Assembly: GCA_035456465.1 (NCBI GenBank)
Contig: DATIDD010000100.1
Span: 51,174 to 115,173 of the forward strand
From: DATHTC01 sp035456465
Lineage (GTDB): Bacteria; Actinomycetota; Thermoleophilia; Gaiellales; Gaiellaceae
Reading direction: 5' to 3'
DNA: 64,000 nt
Below are positions 51,345-60,297 of the stretch, one piece after another. The first letter of the stretch is position 1. Each line of letters begins with the position of its first letter. A model generated the notes under the pieces. It saw only the letters and a program-made list of their open reading frames with translations, ran no database searches and had not been told where the DNA came from. The position numbers were made by a program, and so were the translations under genes.

Positions 51345-54300
51345 ATGACCCTGCTCCGGCGCGTCGCGGCTCCGGTCCGGCTGGCGGCGCTCCGCGCGCG
51401 CACCGCGTCGGGCGCGACCGCCCTCGGCGCCGTCGGGATCGCGGCCGCCGCGGCGATGCTCGTCGCCGTGCTCGGCGCCTCGCTCGTCGCCCGCGAGCGC
51501 AGCCTCTCGCGGTCGCTGGCGGAGGTGCCCGTGGCGCAGCGCGCGGTGCGCGCGGCGTGGTTCGGCGTCCCGGGTCCCGGCGGCCCGGCCTGGCGAGCGC
51601 TCGACGGGGAGGCGCGGCGCGCGCTCCGTCCGCTCGAGGCGGGGCGGCGGCCGACGGCGCTCGTCCTCTACCGCCAGAGCACCGTCGCCGGCCGGTTCGT
51701 GGGGATCGCCGGCGTGGAGGACGCCGGCCGCTGGGTGCGCCTGCGGTCGGGACGGCTGCCGCGCTCGTGCCGTCCCTCCCGTTGCGAGGTGCTCCTCCTC
51801 GGCGGGGAGGGGGCCCTGCCGGACGCGCCCGGGCTCCGCCTCGTCGTCGTCGGCCGCGCCACGGCGGCCTCCGACGCGCTCTTCGGCGGGTCGGTCGCGC
51901 CGGACGAGAACGCCACCCGAGAGCTCAGCCCGATCGTGCGGCAGGCGCGGGCGTACCACCAGCCACCGCCCCCGCCGTTCGTGCTCGCCGAGGGCGTGGC
52001 CGGGCTCGTCGCGGCGCCGCCGCTCGCGCGCCTGTTCCGCAGCTACGCCTGGGTGCTCCCGCTTCGCGCCGGCACGGTCCGCGCGTGGGACGTCGACGGC
52101 TTCGCCGGCGCGGTCGACGGCGCGCGGGCCGCGCTTGCCGCGTCGTCCGGAGGCTTCGAGGTGACCGCGCCGATCGAGGAGGTGCGCGCGGCGGAGCGCT
52201 CCGGACGCGTGTCGGCGCAGCGGCTGCTCGTCGTCGGGGGCGAGGCGGCCGGGCTGCTGCTCGCGTTCGCCGCGCTCGCCGCCGCCGGGTCGCGGGTCGA
52301 CCTCGCACGCTGGCGCGACCGCCTCGCCTGGGCGGGCGCGGCGGGGTGGCAGGTCGAGCTGCTGGGGATCGCCGGCGCCGCGGCGACGGCCGTCTCGGGC
52401 GTGCTCGTCGGGTGGGTCGTAGGCACCGCCGCCGCCGGGCTGCTCGCGCGGCGCGAGCACGTGCCTGCCGCGGACGTGGTGGCGCGATCGGCGCTGTCGG
52501 CGGGCGGGCTCGCGGCGGCCGCCTTGACCGCCGCCGCGGCCACGACGGTGATCGCGTTCGCCCAGCGGCCGCGGACGAGCGAGACGCGCGGGATCAGGCC
52601 GCTCGACGTGGCGGCCGCCGGCGCGGCCGCGGCGCTCGTCGTCGGGCTGCTCCGAGGCGAGGCCGACGCCGGCCGGGTCGCGACCGGCTCGACCGGCACG
52701 TTCCTGCTCCTGCTCCCGGGGCTCGTCGCGTTCGCGGCGGGGACGCTCGCGGCGCGCGTCGTCCCCCCGGCGCTCGGCGGGCTCGCGCGGCGGGTGCCGC
52801 CTCGATGGGTGTCGCTCCGGCTCGCGCTGCTCGCGCTCGGCCGTCGCTCGGGCTACGCGGGCGTCGCGGCCGGGTTCCTCGTCGTCAGCCTCGGCCTCTC
52901 GCTGTTCGCGGCCGCCTACCGCTCCACGCTGCTCCAGGGCCAGCGGGAGCAGGCCGCCTTCGCCGTACCGGTCGACCTGCGGGTGCGCGAGGATCTGAGC
53001 CGGCTCGTCGCGCCGACGGAGGCGGCGCCGCTGACGCGGTTCGAGGCGCTCGGCGCCGACCTCCGCGTCGAGCCGGTCGTACGCGTGACCGCGAGCGTCC
53101 CAGGGAGCGGCGGGCTCACCGTCCTCGGGATCGACCCCGACGCGCTCCCGCGGCTCGACGGTTGGCGAAGCGACTTCGCCGAGCGGCCGCCGGCCGAGCT
53201 CGCGCGCGTGATCGCCGACGACGCTCGCGTCGCCGGCCCGAGGCTGCCGGCCGACGCCCGGGAGCTCCGGGTCTCGGCCCGCGGCCGGGCCGTGACGCTG
53301 GCGGCGGTGGCGCTGCGCCCGGATGGGCGCTCGGTCGTCCTGGACCTCGGACGCATCGACGGAGGGTTGCTCGCGCCGGTGCCGCCGCAGGCGCGCGGCG
53401 CAACGCTCGTTCGGCTCGTCGTGCGGCCGGCGACGCGTGTCCTCGAGCGCGGTGCGGACTCCGGGCGCGCGCTCGAGGGGTCGTTCCGCCTCGACGGGGC
53501 CTCGGTCGACGGCCGTCCGCTCGACCTCCGCGGCTGGGTCGGCGAGGGAGGGCTCGAGCCGGCGTCGCGGGCCGGCGGCGTGCTCGTCCGTTACGCCCTC
53601 ACCGACCGCGAGACGGCCGTGCTGCGGCCGCCGCAGGCGGTCGACGCGACGCCGCCGCCCGCGCTCGCGTCGCCCTCCGCCGCCGCGCACGCCTCGTCGG
53701 ACGGCACGCTCACGCTGCGGATCGCGGGACGGGACCTGCGCGTGCACGTCGTCGCCACCGCCGAGCGCGTGCCCGGCATCCGCGGCGAGCACGTCGTCGT
53801 CGCGCGCGCCGCGCTCGCCGCCGCGGCCGCGGCCGCGGCGCCCGGTGCGGCGCCCGTCTCCGAGGTGTGGATCGACGCGCCCTCGCCGGCGCGCGCCCGG
53901 GAGGTGGCGCAGCGGCTGCGGCTGCCGCCGTTCGACGACCTCGCGGTCGACTCGCGCGCGCGGCTCGCCGACCGCCTGGCCACGGATCCCCTCGCCGAGG
54001 TCACCCTGGCCACGCTCGTCGCCGCGGCCTTCGTGGCGCTCGCGCTGGCGGTCGCCGGGCTCGTGCTGCTCGTCCTCTCGGACGCGCGCGACGAGCGCCA
54101 GGAGCTCCTCGACCTCGAGGCGCAGGGTGCCGAGCCCTCGCAGCTGCGCACGCAGCTGCGGCTCCGCGCGGGCCTGCTCGCGGCCGCGGGGATCGCTCTC
54201 GGCGCCGCCGCAGGCGTCGCCCTGGCGGCGCTCGTGGTCGGGCTCGTCTCGGTGACCGCCAACGCGGGGACGCCGGAGCCGCCGCTCCGGCTCGCGCTCG

Positions 54301-54398
54301 ATCCCGTGCTGCTCGCGGCGGGGGCGGCCGTGCTCGCGGTCGTCGTGGCCGCCGCCGTCGCGGCGGCGAGCGCACGCGCGGTCGGAGACCCCCGGTGA
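51345..54398 (+). CDS. Large FtsX-type ABC permease
   Basis: 1017 residues from ATG 51345. The frame is open further up to a GTG at 51276, but that would place the start 3 bases from the divergent LysR start; MTLLRRVAAPVRLAALRARTA is a natural cytoplasmic lead into the first TM helix (about 28-50). A periplasmic region of about 230 residues is followed by a TM block near 300-460, a second TM region at 490-540, another periplasmic region and a final FtsX block (about 880-1010). Partner of the double ATPase whose GTG overlaps its stop. Confidence 0.88.
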   Translation: MTLLRRVAAPVRLAALRARTASGATALGAVGIAAAAAMLVAVLGASLVARERSLSRSLAEVPVAQRAVRAAWFGVPGPGGPAWRALDGEARRALRPLEAGRRPTALVLYRQSTVAGRFVGIAGVEDAGRWVRLRSGRLPRSCRPSRCEVLLLGGEGALPDAPGLRLVVVGRATAASDALFGGSVAPDENATRELSPIVRQARAYHQPPPPPFVLAEGVAGLVAAPPLARLFRSYAWVLPLRAGTVRAWDVDGFAGAVDGARAALAASSGGFEVTAPIEEVRAAERSGRVSAQRLLVVGGEAAGLLLAFAALAAAGSRVDLARWRDRLAWAGAAGWQVELLGIAGAAATAVSGVLVGWVVGTAAAGLLARREHVPAADVVARSALSAGGLAAAALTAAAATTVIAFAQRPRTSETRGIRPLDVAAAGAAAALVVGLLRGEADAGRVATGSTGTFLLLLPGLVAFAAGTLAARVVPPALGGLARRVPPRWVSLRLALLALGRRSGYAGVAAGFLVVSLGLSLFAAAYRSTLLQGQREQAAFAVPVDLRVREDLSRLVAPTEAAPLTRFEALGADLRVEPVVRVTASVPGSGGLTVLGIDPDALPRLDGWRSDFAERPPAELARVIADDARVAGPRLPADARELRVSARGRAVTLAAVALRPDGRSVVLDLGRIDGGLLAPVPPQARGATLVRLVVRPATRVLERGADSGRALEGSFRLDGASVDGRPLDLRGWVGEGGLEPASRAGGVLVRYALTDRETAVLRPPQAVDATPPPALASPSAAAHASSDGTLTLRIAGRDLRVHVVATAERVPGIRGEHVVVARAALAAAAAAAAPGAAPVSEVWIDAPSPARAREVAQRLRLPPFDDLAVDSRARLADRLATDPLAEVTLATLVAAAFVALALAVAGLVLLVLSDARDERQELLDLEAQGAEPSQLRTQLRLRAGLLAAAGIALGAAAGVALAALVVGLVSVTANAGTPEPPLRLALDPVLLAAGAAVLAVVVAAAVAAASARAVGDPR

Positions 54399-55915
54399 GC
54401 GCGGTCGAGGCACGCGACGTCTTCCGCGTCCACGGCAGCGGGCGGGCCGGCGTGCCGGCGCTCCAGGGGCTGACGCTGACGGTCGAGGAGGGCGAGGTCT
54501 GCGTCGTGCTCGGCCCGAGCGGCTCGGGGAAGTCGACCTTCCTCCGGCTCGTGGCGGGGCTCGACCGGCCGTCGGCCGGGGCGCTGCAGGTGCTCGGCCG
54601 CGAGCCGGCGGCGCTCGCGCGGCGCGAACTGACCCGGTTCCGCCGCCGCGACCTCGGCTACCTCGACCAGCGCTACTGGCTCGCGCTCGCGCCGCATCTG
54701 CCGGCCCTCGACCTCGTGGCGCTGCACGGCGCACTCTCGGGCGAGAGCCCCGAGGGTCGGCGCAGCCGGGCGGCCTCGCTGCTCGCGCGCGTGGGCCTCG
54801 ACGCCCGCCGCATGGCGCCGGCGGCCGAGCTGTCGGGCGGGGAGCAGCAGCGCGTCGCTCTCTGCGCCGCACTGGCGCATCGGCCACGGTTGCTCGTGGC
54901 GGACGAGCCCACGGGGGAGCTCGACCCGGCCTCCGCAGGCGTCGCGTTCGCGCTGGTCGCGTCGCTCGCGCGCGAGGAGGGCTGCACCGTCCTGCTCGTC
55001 ACGCACGACCCGCGCGCGGCGTCGATCGCCGACCGCGTCGTGCGGATCCGAGACGGCCGCGTCGCCGAAGAGGCGCGCGCGGGCGAGGAGTCGGCGGTCG
55101 TCGGGCGCGGCGGGTGGCTTCGCGTGCCCGAGGAGCTGCTGCAGCGTGCCGGCATCGGGCACGCGGCGCGGCTGGAGGGCGCCGACGGCGCCGTCCTGCT
55201 CCGTCCGCACGGCGCCGCCGCGGCGGCGGCCGTGCAGGAGCCGCCGCCACGCGTGGCCGCGGAGGCGGGCGGCGCGGTGGTCGCCCGGGCAGACGGGGTC
55301 GAGCGCGCGTACGACGGACGGCTCGGGCTGCGCCGCATCGACGTGGAGGTGCGCGGCGGACGGCTCACGGCGGTGACCGGTCCCTCCGGCTCGGGCAAGA
55401 CGACGCTCCTCCGCCTCCTCGCCGGTCTCGACGTGCCGACGCGGGGCTCCGTCGACGTGCTCGCGACGACGCTCTCGTCGCTCGACCGCGCCGAGCGCGC
55501 GCGCTTCCGGCGGGCGACCGTCGGCTACGTCGCGCAGCAGCCGACGCTCGCGGAGCGGCTGACCGCGCGCGAGACCGTGGAGACCGCGCTCGCCCTGCGC
55601 GGGCTCGACGCCGGCGGCGCCGAGGACGCGCTCCGCGTCGTCGGGCTCGGCGACCTCGCGGAGCGCCCGCTCGGCGGGCTGTCGAACGGTGAGCGCGAGC
55701 GGGTCGCCGTCGCGCGCGCCCTCGCGCCCGGCCCGGCGCTCGTCCTCGCGGACGAGCCCACGGCGCGCCTCGACCGCGACAACGCGCTCGCGATCGGCCG
55801 ACTGCTCCTCCGCGTCGCCCGGGAGCGCGGGGCGGCGGTCGTGTGCGCGAGCCACGACCCGGTGCTGATCGAGCTCGCCGACGACGTCGTGGCGCTCGAT
55901 ACGCCGCGACGGTGA
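54395..55915 (+). CDS. ABC ATPase with two fused nucleotide-binding domains
   Basis: 506 residues. NBD1: Walker A GPSGSGKST (40-48), signature LSGGEQQRVAL, Walker B RLLVADEPTGELD, H loop THDPRAA. Linker of about 60 residues with RGGWLRVPEELLQRAGIG. NBD2: Walker A GPSGSGKTT, signature LSNGERERVAV (Asn replacing Gly), Walker B ALVLADEPTARLD, H loop SHDP. Both are of the LolD/FtsE subgroup, which normally encodes a single NBD. Coupled by GTGA to the permease gene. Confidence 0.92.
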   Translation: MSAVEARDVFRVHGSGRAGVPALQGLTLTVEEGEVCVVLGPSGSGKSTFLRLVAGLDRPSAGALQVLGREPAALARRELTRFRRRDLGYLDQRYWLALAPHLPALDLVALHGALSGESPEGRRSRAASLLARVGLDARRMAPAAELSGGEQQRVALCAALAHRPRLLVADEPTGELDPASAGVAFALVASLAREEGCTVLLVTHDPRAASIADRVVRIRDGRVAEEARAGEESAVVGRGGWLRVPEELLQRAGIGHAARLEGADGAVLLRPHGAAAAAAVQEPPPRVAAEAGGAVVARADGVERAYDGRLGLRRIDVEVRGGRLTAVTGPSGSGKTTLLRLLAGLDVPTRGSVDVLATTLSSLDRAERARFRRATVGYVAQQPTLAERLTARETVETALALRGLDAGGAEDALRVVGLGDLAERPLGGLSNGERERVAVARALAPGPALVLADEPTARLDRDNALAIGRLLLRVARERGAAVVCASHDPVLIELADDVVALDTPRR

Positions 55916-55921
55916 CAAAGC

Positions 55922-55932
55922 AACAGTCTGTT
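55922..55932. repeat. Short palindrome between convergent genes
   Basis: AACAG-T-CTGTT spans the gap between the ABC ATPase stop and the nfo stop and includes the nfo TAA. It may serve as a weak bidirectional terminator stem or be fortuitous. Confidence 0.25.
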
Positions 55933-56839
55933 ACTTGCCTGCCCTCGCGCCGGTGCTCGCTCGCTTGCGCGCGGGGTTCCGCCGTCGTGCCGGTGCGGCC
56001 GTCGCGCGGGCGTGCAGCTCCCGCAGCTTCCGCACCTGGTCGGCGTCCGGGCCGTGGCCGTCCGTGCCCGGGACCTCGAGCAGCGCGGGGAGCCCCTGGA
56101 ACGCGGGCTGCGCCAGGAAGACGCCGAGCGCCTCGCCGAGCAGGCCCTCGCCGACGTTGGCGTGACGGTCGCGGTTCGAGCCGAGCGGCGCCGCCGCGTC
56201 GTTGACGTGCAGCACGCGGAGCCGGTCGAGCCCGATCTCGTCGTCGACCGCGGCCACGAGTCGCTCGACCTGCGCGGCGTCGGTCACGTCGTAGCCGGAC
56301 ACCCAGAGGTGGCACGAGTCGAGGCAGATGCCGAGCCGCGGGTGCCGGCCGAGGCGCTCGACGAGCACGGCCAGCTCCTCGACCGAGCGCCCGATCGTGC
56401 CGCCGGCCCCGGCCGAGTTCTCCAGGCAGAGCCACGTGTCGCCTGCGCACCGCTCCAGCACCTGCTCGAGCGCCGGCACGACGCGCTCGAGGCCCGCCTC
56501 GAAGCCCGTGCCGAGGTGCGAGCCGACGTGGAACACGACCGCGTCGGCCCCGATCGCGCACGCCGCGTCGACGGTGTCGCGCATCGTCGCGACCGACTTG
56601 GCGTAGAGGTCGTCCGCCGGCGAGGCGAGGTTCACGAGGTAGAGCGCGTGCACGACCACCGCACGCTGGCCGGTCTCCTCCCGGCGCGAGCGGAAGCGCG
56701 CGAGGTCGGCCGGGTCGTGCTGCGGGAACCGCCACGCCCTCGGCGACTGCACGAACAGCTGCACGCAGTCCGCGCCGATCGCCTGCGCGTTGTCGAGCGC
56801 CTTCTTCACGCCCCCCGAGCAGTGTCCCCCGAACAGCAC
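55931..56839 (-). CDS. nfo: Endonuclease IV (AP endonuclease)
   Basis: Incises DNA at abasic sites. 302 residues of the TIM-barrel AP endonuclease 2 family, starting directly with VLFGGHCSGGVKKALDNAQAIGADCVQLFVQSPRAW. Zinc-ligand motifs are VVFHVGSHLG, CLENSAG, GICLDSCHLWVSGYD, HVNDAAAPLGSNRDRHANVGEG and LLEVPGTDGHG. The tail is basic (RRRNPARKRAS), as in many actinobacterial homologues. GTG at 56839. Confidence 0.94.
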   Translation of the reverse strand: MLFGGHCSGGVKKALDNAQAIGADCVQLFVQSPRAWRFPQHDPADLARFRSRREETGQRAVVVHALYLVNLASPADDLYAKSVATMRDTVDAACAIGADAVVFHVGSHLGTGFEAGLERVVPALEQVLERCAGDTWLCLENSAGAGGTIGRSVEELAVLVERLGRHPRLGICLDSCHLWVSGYDVTDAAQVERLVAAVDDEIGLDRLRVLHVNDAAAPLGSNRDRHANVGEGLLGEALGVFLAQPAFQGLPALLEVPGTDGHGPDADQVRKLRELHARATAAPARRRNPARKRASTGARAGK

Positions 56840-56844
56840 CGCTC

Positions 56845-56851
56845 TACAGTA
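56845..56851. promoter_or_regulatory. Overlapping divergent -10 elements for nfo and gltX
   Basis: The heptamer TACAGTA reads TACAGT on the plus strand (56845-56850) and TACTGT on the minus strand (56851-56846). The former ends 9 bases before the ATG at 56860, the latter 6 bases before the nfo GTG at 56839. This looks like a shared bidirectional promoter core. Confidence 0.6.
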
Positions 56852-56859
56852 CGGACACG

Positions 56860-56892
56860 ATGAGCGCCCGCGTCCCACACGACCCCTCGTGA
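56860..56892 (+). CDS. Candidate 10-residue leader peptide before gltX
   Basis: ATG at 56860 opens MSARVPHDPS and closes with a TGA that overlaps the gltX GTG (GTGA). Because the ATG sits at the predicted transcription start, ribosomes could load on the leaderless ATG and hand over to gltX. Too short for homology; supported only by geometry. Confidence 0.4.
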   Translation: MSARVPHDPS

Positions 56893-58148
56893 GCGTCCGG
56901 GTCCGCATGGCCCCCTCGCCCACGGGGCTCCTCCACATCGGCGGCGTGCGGACGTTCCTGTTCAACTGGCTGTTCGCGCGCGGCCGCGACGGCGAGTGCC
57001 TGCTGCGGATCGAGAACACCGACACGGGCCGCGAGGTGGCCGAGGCGACGGAGCAGATCCAGCGCTCGCTGCTGTGGCTCGGGATCGACTGGGACGGCCC
57101 GGTGACGTTCCAGCTCGACGCGATGCCGCGCTGCCGGGAGCTGGCCCAGCGGCTCGTCGCGGAGGGGCACGCGTACGAGGACGAGGGCGCGATCCGCTTC
57201 CGCATGCCCGACACTGGCACGACCGCCTGGGACGACGCAGTGCGCGGCCGCATCGAGTTCCCGAACGACCGGCTCGAGGACGTCGTGATCGTCCGCTCGG
57301 ACGGTCGCGCCACCTACAACTTCGCCTCACCGGTGGAGGACATGGACGACGCGATCACGCACGTGATCCGCGGCAACGACCACGTCTCGAACACGCCGAA
57401 GCAGCTCAACATCCTCCGCGCGCTCGGGCACGAGCCGCCGGTCTACGCGCACGTGCCGGACGTCCTCGGCGACGACGGCAAGAAGCTCTCGAAGCGGCAC
57501 GGCGCGCAGTCCGTGGACGACTTCCGCGAGGCCGGGTACCTCCCCGAGGCGCTGCTGAACTTCCTCGCGCTGCTCGGATGGGCGCCGGACGGCGAGACGA
57601 CGATCATGAGCCGCGACGAGCTCGTCGAGCGCTTCTCGCTCGAGCGCGTCGGGCCCTCGCCCGCGACGTTCGACTACAAGAAGCTCGAGTGGATGAACGG
57701 CGTCCACCTCCGGGCGCTGTCCCCCGGCGAGTTCGCCGACCGCCTCGTCGCCTACGTCCGCGAGCGCGGCTCGGACTGGCCGGACGAGCGGATCCGCGCG
57801 GCGGCGCCGCTCGTCCAGGAGAAGATCTCGACGCTGGGGGAGTTCCCGGTCTTCGCGCGGTTCCTCTTCGAGGAGGTCTCGACGGACGGCCTCTCGTCCG
57901 ACGAGGGCGCGGTCGTGCGGGCGGCCGCGGACGTGCTCGCTTCGGTCGAGCCGTGGGAGGCGCCCCGGATCGAGGAGGCGCTCCGCGGGATGGCCGAGCG
58001 ACTCGAGCTCCCGCCCCGCAAGGCGTTCCAGCCCGTGCGCATCGCGGTGACCGGGTCGAAGGTCTCCCCGGGCCTGTTCGAGAGCCTCGAGGTGCTCGGA
58101 AAGGAGCCGTCGCTGCGGCGGCTCAGTGCTGCCGTGGCAGCCGGCTGA
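56889..58148 (+). CDS. gltX: Glutamyl-tRNA synthetase
   Basis: Class I aminoacyl-tRNA synthetase. 419 residues with VRVRMAPSPTGLLHIGGVRTFLFNW split across the Rossmann core (HIGG signature, His16-Gly19), RIENTDTGRE, DHVSNTPKQLNIL, and KLSKRHG (from Lys199). The anticodon-binding part is on the short side (typical total is 460-490). A lone discriminating or non-discriminating specificity cannot be judged here. GTG at 56889 is the only start immediately before the conserved N terminus. Confidence 0.95.
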   Translation: MSVRVRMAPSPTGLLHIGGVRTFLFNWLFARGRDGECLLRIENTDTGREVAEATEQIQRSLLWLGIDWDGPVTFQLDAMPRCRELAQRLVAEGHAYEDEGAIRFRMPDTGTTAWDDAVRGRIEFPNDRLEDVVIVRSDGRATYNFASPVEDMDDAITHVIRGNDHVSNTPKQLNILRALGHEPPVYAHVPDVLGDDGKKLSKRHGAQSVDDFREAGYLPEALLNFLALLGWAPDGETTIMSRDELVERFSLERVGPSPATFDYKKLEWMNGVHLRALSPGEFADRLVAYVRERGSDWPDERIRAAAPLVQEKISTLGEFPVFARFLFEEVSTDGLSSDEGAVVRAAADVLASVEPWEAPRIEEALRGMAERLELPPRKAFQPVRIAVTGSKVSPGLFESLEVLGKEPSLRRLSAAVAAG

Positions 58149-58323
58149 GCGACGCCCGCGGGACTCGCAGCTGGCGGGGCGGCGCGAGCGGGTCGAGGGC
58201 ACGCTGGAACGCGACCCACGCGCGCTGCCGGAAGGGCGCCGTCGGCCGCGGGACGAGCTCGGTCCAGTCGCCGGCGGGGCCGGGCGGCGGACGGTTCTCG
58301 GGGGGCGGGACCGTCTTTCCCAT
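58123..58323 (-). CDS. Candidate small proline-rich protein
   Basis: 66 residues on the strand opposite gltX, ATG at 58323, ending inside the last 26 bases of gltX. Starts MGKTVPPPENRPPPGPAGD, then TELVPRPTAPFRQRAWVAFQ and a basic end. More than 90 % of its third codon positions are G or C, as in real genes here, and an unusually AT-rich stretch (58324-58345) precedes it as a promoter region might. No family recognised; could be a chance frame. Confidence 0.45.
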   Translation of the reverse strand: MGKTVPPPENRPPPGPAGDWTELVPRPTAPFRQRAWVAFQRALDPLAPPRQLRVPRASLSRLPRQH

Positions 58324-58375
58324 TTGTAAAAACGAAACGAACGGGGGCGACGATCGGATACGGCGCGGGTAGGTT

Positions 58376-58750
58376 GTGATCGTGGTGGGGGAGCGAGCCG
58401 TCCTGGTGGTCGACGACGACGAGTCGATCCGGCTGCTGTGCCGGGTCAACCTCGAGCTCGCCGGGCACCGTGTCGTCGACGCCGTGACGCTTGCGGACGC
58501 GTCGGCCCTGCTCGACGAGGTCGAGCCGGACGTCGTGCTGCTCGACGTGCACGTCGGGGCCGAGGACGGCCTCGCGTTCGCCGCGGAGATCAGGGCCCGG
58601 CGCCCCGAGGCGGCGGTCGTGCTGTTGACGGGCAGCGCCGAGCTCGACGCGTTGCGCGCGGCCGGGGTGGACGCCGTCCTGCGCAAGCCGTTCGACCTCG
58701 ACCACCTCCGCCGCACGGTCGCGCAGCTCGCCGGGCGTGCGCACGTGTAG
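58376..58750 (+). CDS. Single-domain response regulator (CheY-like)
   Basis: 124 residues, receiver only. Acidic triad in VVDDDES, phospho-acceptor Asp57 (PDVVLLDVHVG), Thr in VLLTGS and Lys104 (VLRKPFD) all present. No output domain and no kinase adjacent, so it probably relays phosphate or acts by protein contact. Several GTG codons (58376, 58382, 58385) could start it; TAGGTT just upstream resembles a -10. Confidence 0.9.
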   Translation: MIVVGERAVLVVDDDESIRLLCRVNLELAGHRVVDAVTLADASALLDEVEPDVVLLDVHVGAEDGLAFAAEIRARRPEAAVVLLTGSAELDALRAAGVDAVLRKPFDLDHLRRTVAQLAGRAHV

Positions 58751-58766
58751 GCGCGAGCGGCGCGTG

Positions 58767-58772
58767 TAGGCT
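58767..58772 (+). promoter_or_regulatory. -10-like hexamer before the metallopeptidase gene
   Basis: TAGGCT ends 8 bases before the GTG at 58781, with no ribosome binding site. Confidence 0.35.
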
Positions 58773-58780
58773 GCTCGGCC

Positions 58781-60295
58781 GTGGCCGTCGCGACCGTCCG
58801 CACCCCCGCCGAGTACGAGCAGCGCCTCCAGCGGTACCTGTTCGAGCGCTCCGAGGAGGGGCGCGCCGTGCGGGTCGGCGAGAAGGAGGTCTCGGAGCAG
58901 GCTGCGATCGTCGCCCGCTACGCCGACCTCTTCAGCCGGCAGCAGCTCGACGCGCTTCGGGAGGCCGAGCGGCAGGAGCGCGACGCCGGCGCGCGGGAGC
59001 GGCTCTACCGGCTGCGCAAGACGTGCGAGGCCGGGATCGTCACCGCCGAGCTCGCCGAGCGCGACGACGCGCTCGAGAACGCGATCCTCGCCGCACGCAT
59101 CACCTGGCGCGGCGAGGAGCTGCCGCTCCGCTCGGCTCAGGCGAGGCTCGCCGTCATCGACGCCTACGCGGACCGCGAGGAGCTGGGCCGGCTCCAGGCC
59201 GAGGGCTCGGCCGCGTTCAACCCGGAGCGGCTCGAGCTGCTGCGGGCCGGCGAGGACCTCGAGGCGGAGCTGTCCGGCGAGCCGGACCCCGTCGCCCGCA
59301 GCGAGGAGGAGAAGGGCATCTCGCTCCGCGAGCTGGAGCGCGCCCTCGCCGCCGCGAGCGACGCCGCGACCGCGGCCTGGACGCCGCTGCGCGAGCGGTG
59401 GTTCGACCGGCTGCTCGGCCCGGAGCGGGAGGACGTGCCGACGTCGAGCCACGTCGCCTACATGCGCCGCCTGTCGCCGCTCGAGGCCCTCTACACGAAG
59501 GAGCGCTCCGTGCCCGTGTGCGCGGAGACGCTTGCGCGCCTCGGCTTCGACCTCGAGCAGGAGCGCGGGATCAGGCTCGATCTCGACGACCGGCCGCAGA
59601 AGTCGCCGCGCGCGTGCGTGATCGCCTCCGACCCCCCGACGCTCGTGCACCTGATCACCCGGGCGCAGGGCGGCCTGCACGACTACCAGGCCTTCCTCCA
59701 CGAGGCCGGGCACGCGCTCCACTACGCGGGCTGCGACCCCGCGCTGCCGTACACCTTCCGGAAGCTCTCGCGCGACCACGCGCTGACGGAGATCTACTCG
59801 TACATCCTCGAGGCGATCACGCGCGAGCCTGTGTGGCACGCCGAGCACTTCGGCCTCGGCGACGAGCAGGCGCGCGAGAACGCCCAGGCGACGACGTTCC
59901 TCGAGGCGCTGCTCTTCCGCCGCTACACCGCCAAGCTCCAGTTCGAGCTCGACTTCTGGAGCCGCTTCCGAGACGACGGCGGCACCCCCGCCGGCTACGA
60001 GGAGCGGCTGACGGAGGCGACCGGCGTGCGCTACCGCCGCGACGCCCACCTCTCGGACATGGACGCCGGCTTCTACTCGGCCGACTACCTCCGCGCCTGG
60101 ATCCGCTCGGCGCAGCTCCGGGCTCACCTCGTCGCCGAGGTGGGGGAGGACTGGTGGCGCAGGCCGGAGACCGGCGAGCGGCTGCGCGACCTGTTCCGGG
60201 AGGGGACGAGGCCGTCGTCGGAGGACGTCGCCGCGCGCATCGGCTTCGACCCGCTCGACACCGCGCCGCTCCTCGACGAGCTCACGCACGCGTAG
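58781..60295 (+). CDS. M3-like zinc metallopeptidase
   Basis: 504 residues, all-alpha, with the gluzincin motif HEAGH (His307, Glu308, His311) in FLHEAGHALHYAG and a downstream glutamate-bearing helix (ALTEIYSYILEAIT) that could supply the third zinc ligand. The overall outline matches the M3/oligoendopeptidase-like fold but the sequence is shorter than classical PepF (about 600). No signal peptide, so a cytoplasmic peptidase is likely. Followed after 2 bases by the MaoC gene. Confidence 0.86.
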   Translation: MAVATVRTPAEYEQRLQRYLFERSEEGRAVRVGEKEVSEQAAIVARYADLFSRQQLDALREAERQERDAGARERLYRLRKTCEAGIVTAELAERDDALENAILAARITWRGEELPLRSAQARLAVIDAYADREELGRLQAEGSAAFNPERLELLRAGEDLEAELSGEPDPVARSEEEKGISLRELERALAAASDAATAAWTPLRERWFDRLLGPEREDVPTSSHVAYMRRLSPLEALYTKERSVPVCAETLARLGFDLEQERGIRLDLDDRPQKSPRACVIASDPPTLVHLITRAQGGLHDYQAFLHEAGHALHYAGCDPALPYTFRKLSRDHALTEIYSYILEAITREPVWHAEHFGLGDEQARENAQATTFLEALLFRRYTAKLQFELDFWSRFRDDGGTPAGYEERLTEATGVRYRRDAHLSDMDAGFYSADYLRAWIRSAQLRAHLVAEVGEDWWRRPETGERLRDLFREGTRPSSEDVAARIGFDPLDTAPLLDELTHA

Positions 60296-60297
60296 CC

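Noticed and set aside
50349..54887. Reading the LysR frame upstream of its ATG as one giant protein
   Set aside because: The extension is antisense to the ABC permease and low in complexity; the LysR helix-turn-helix begins right at ATG 51272.
55922..55932. LexA/SOS box at AACAGTCTGTT before nfo
   Set aside because: It lies at the 3' end of nfo between convergent genes, not at a promoter, and does not match the actinobacterial SOS consensus.
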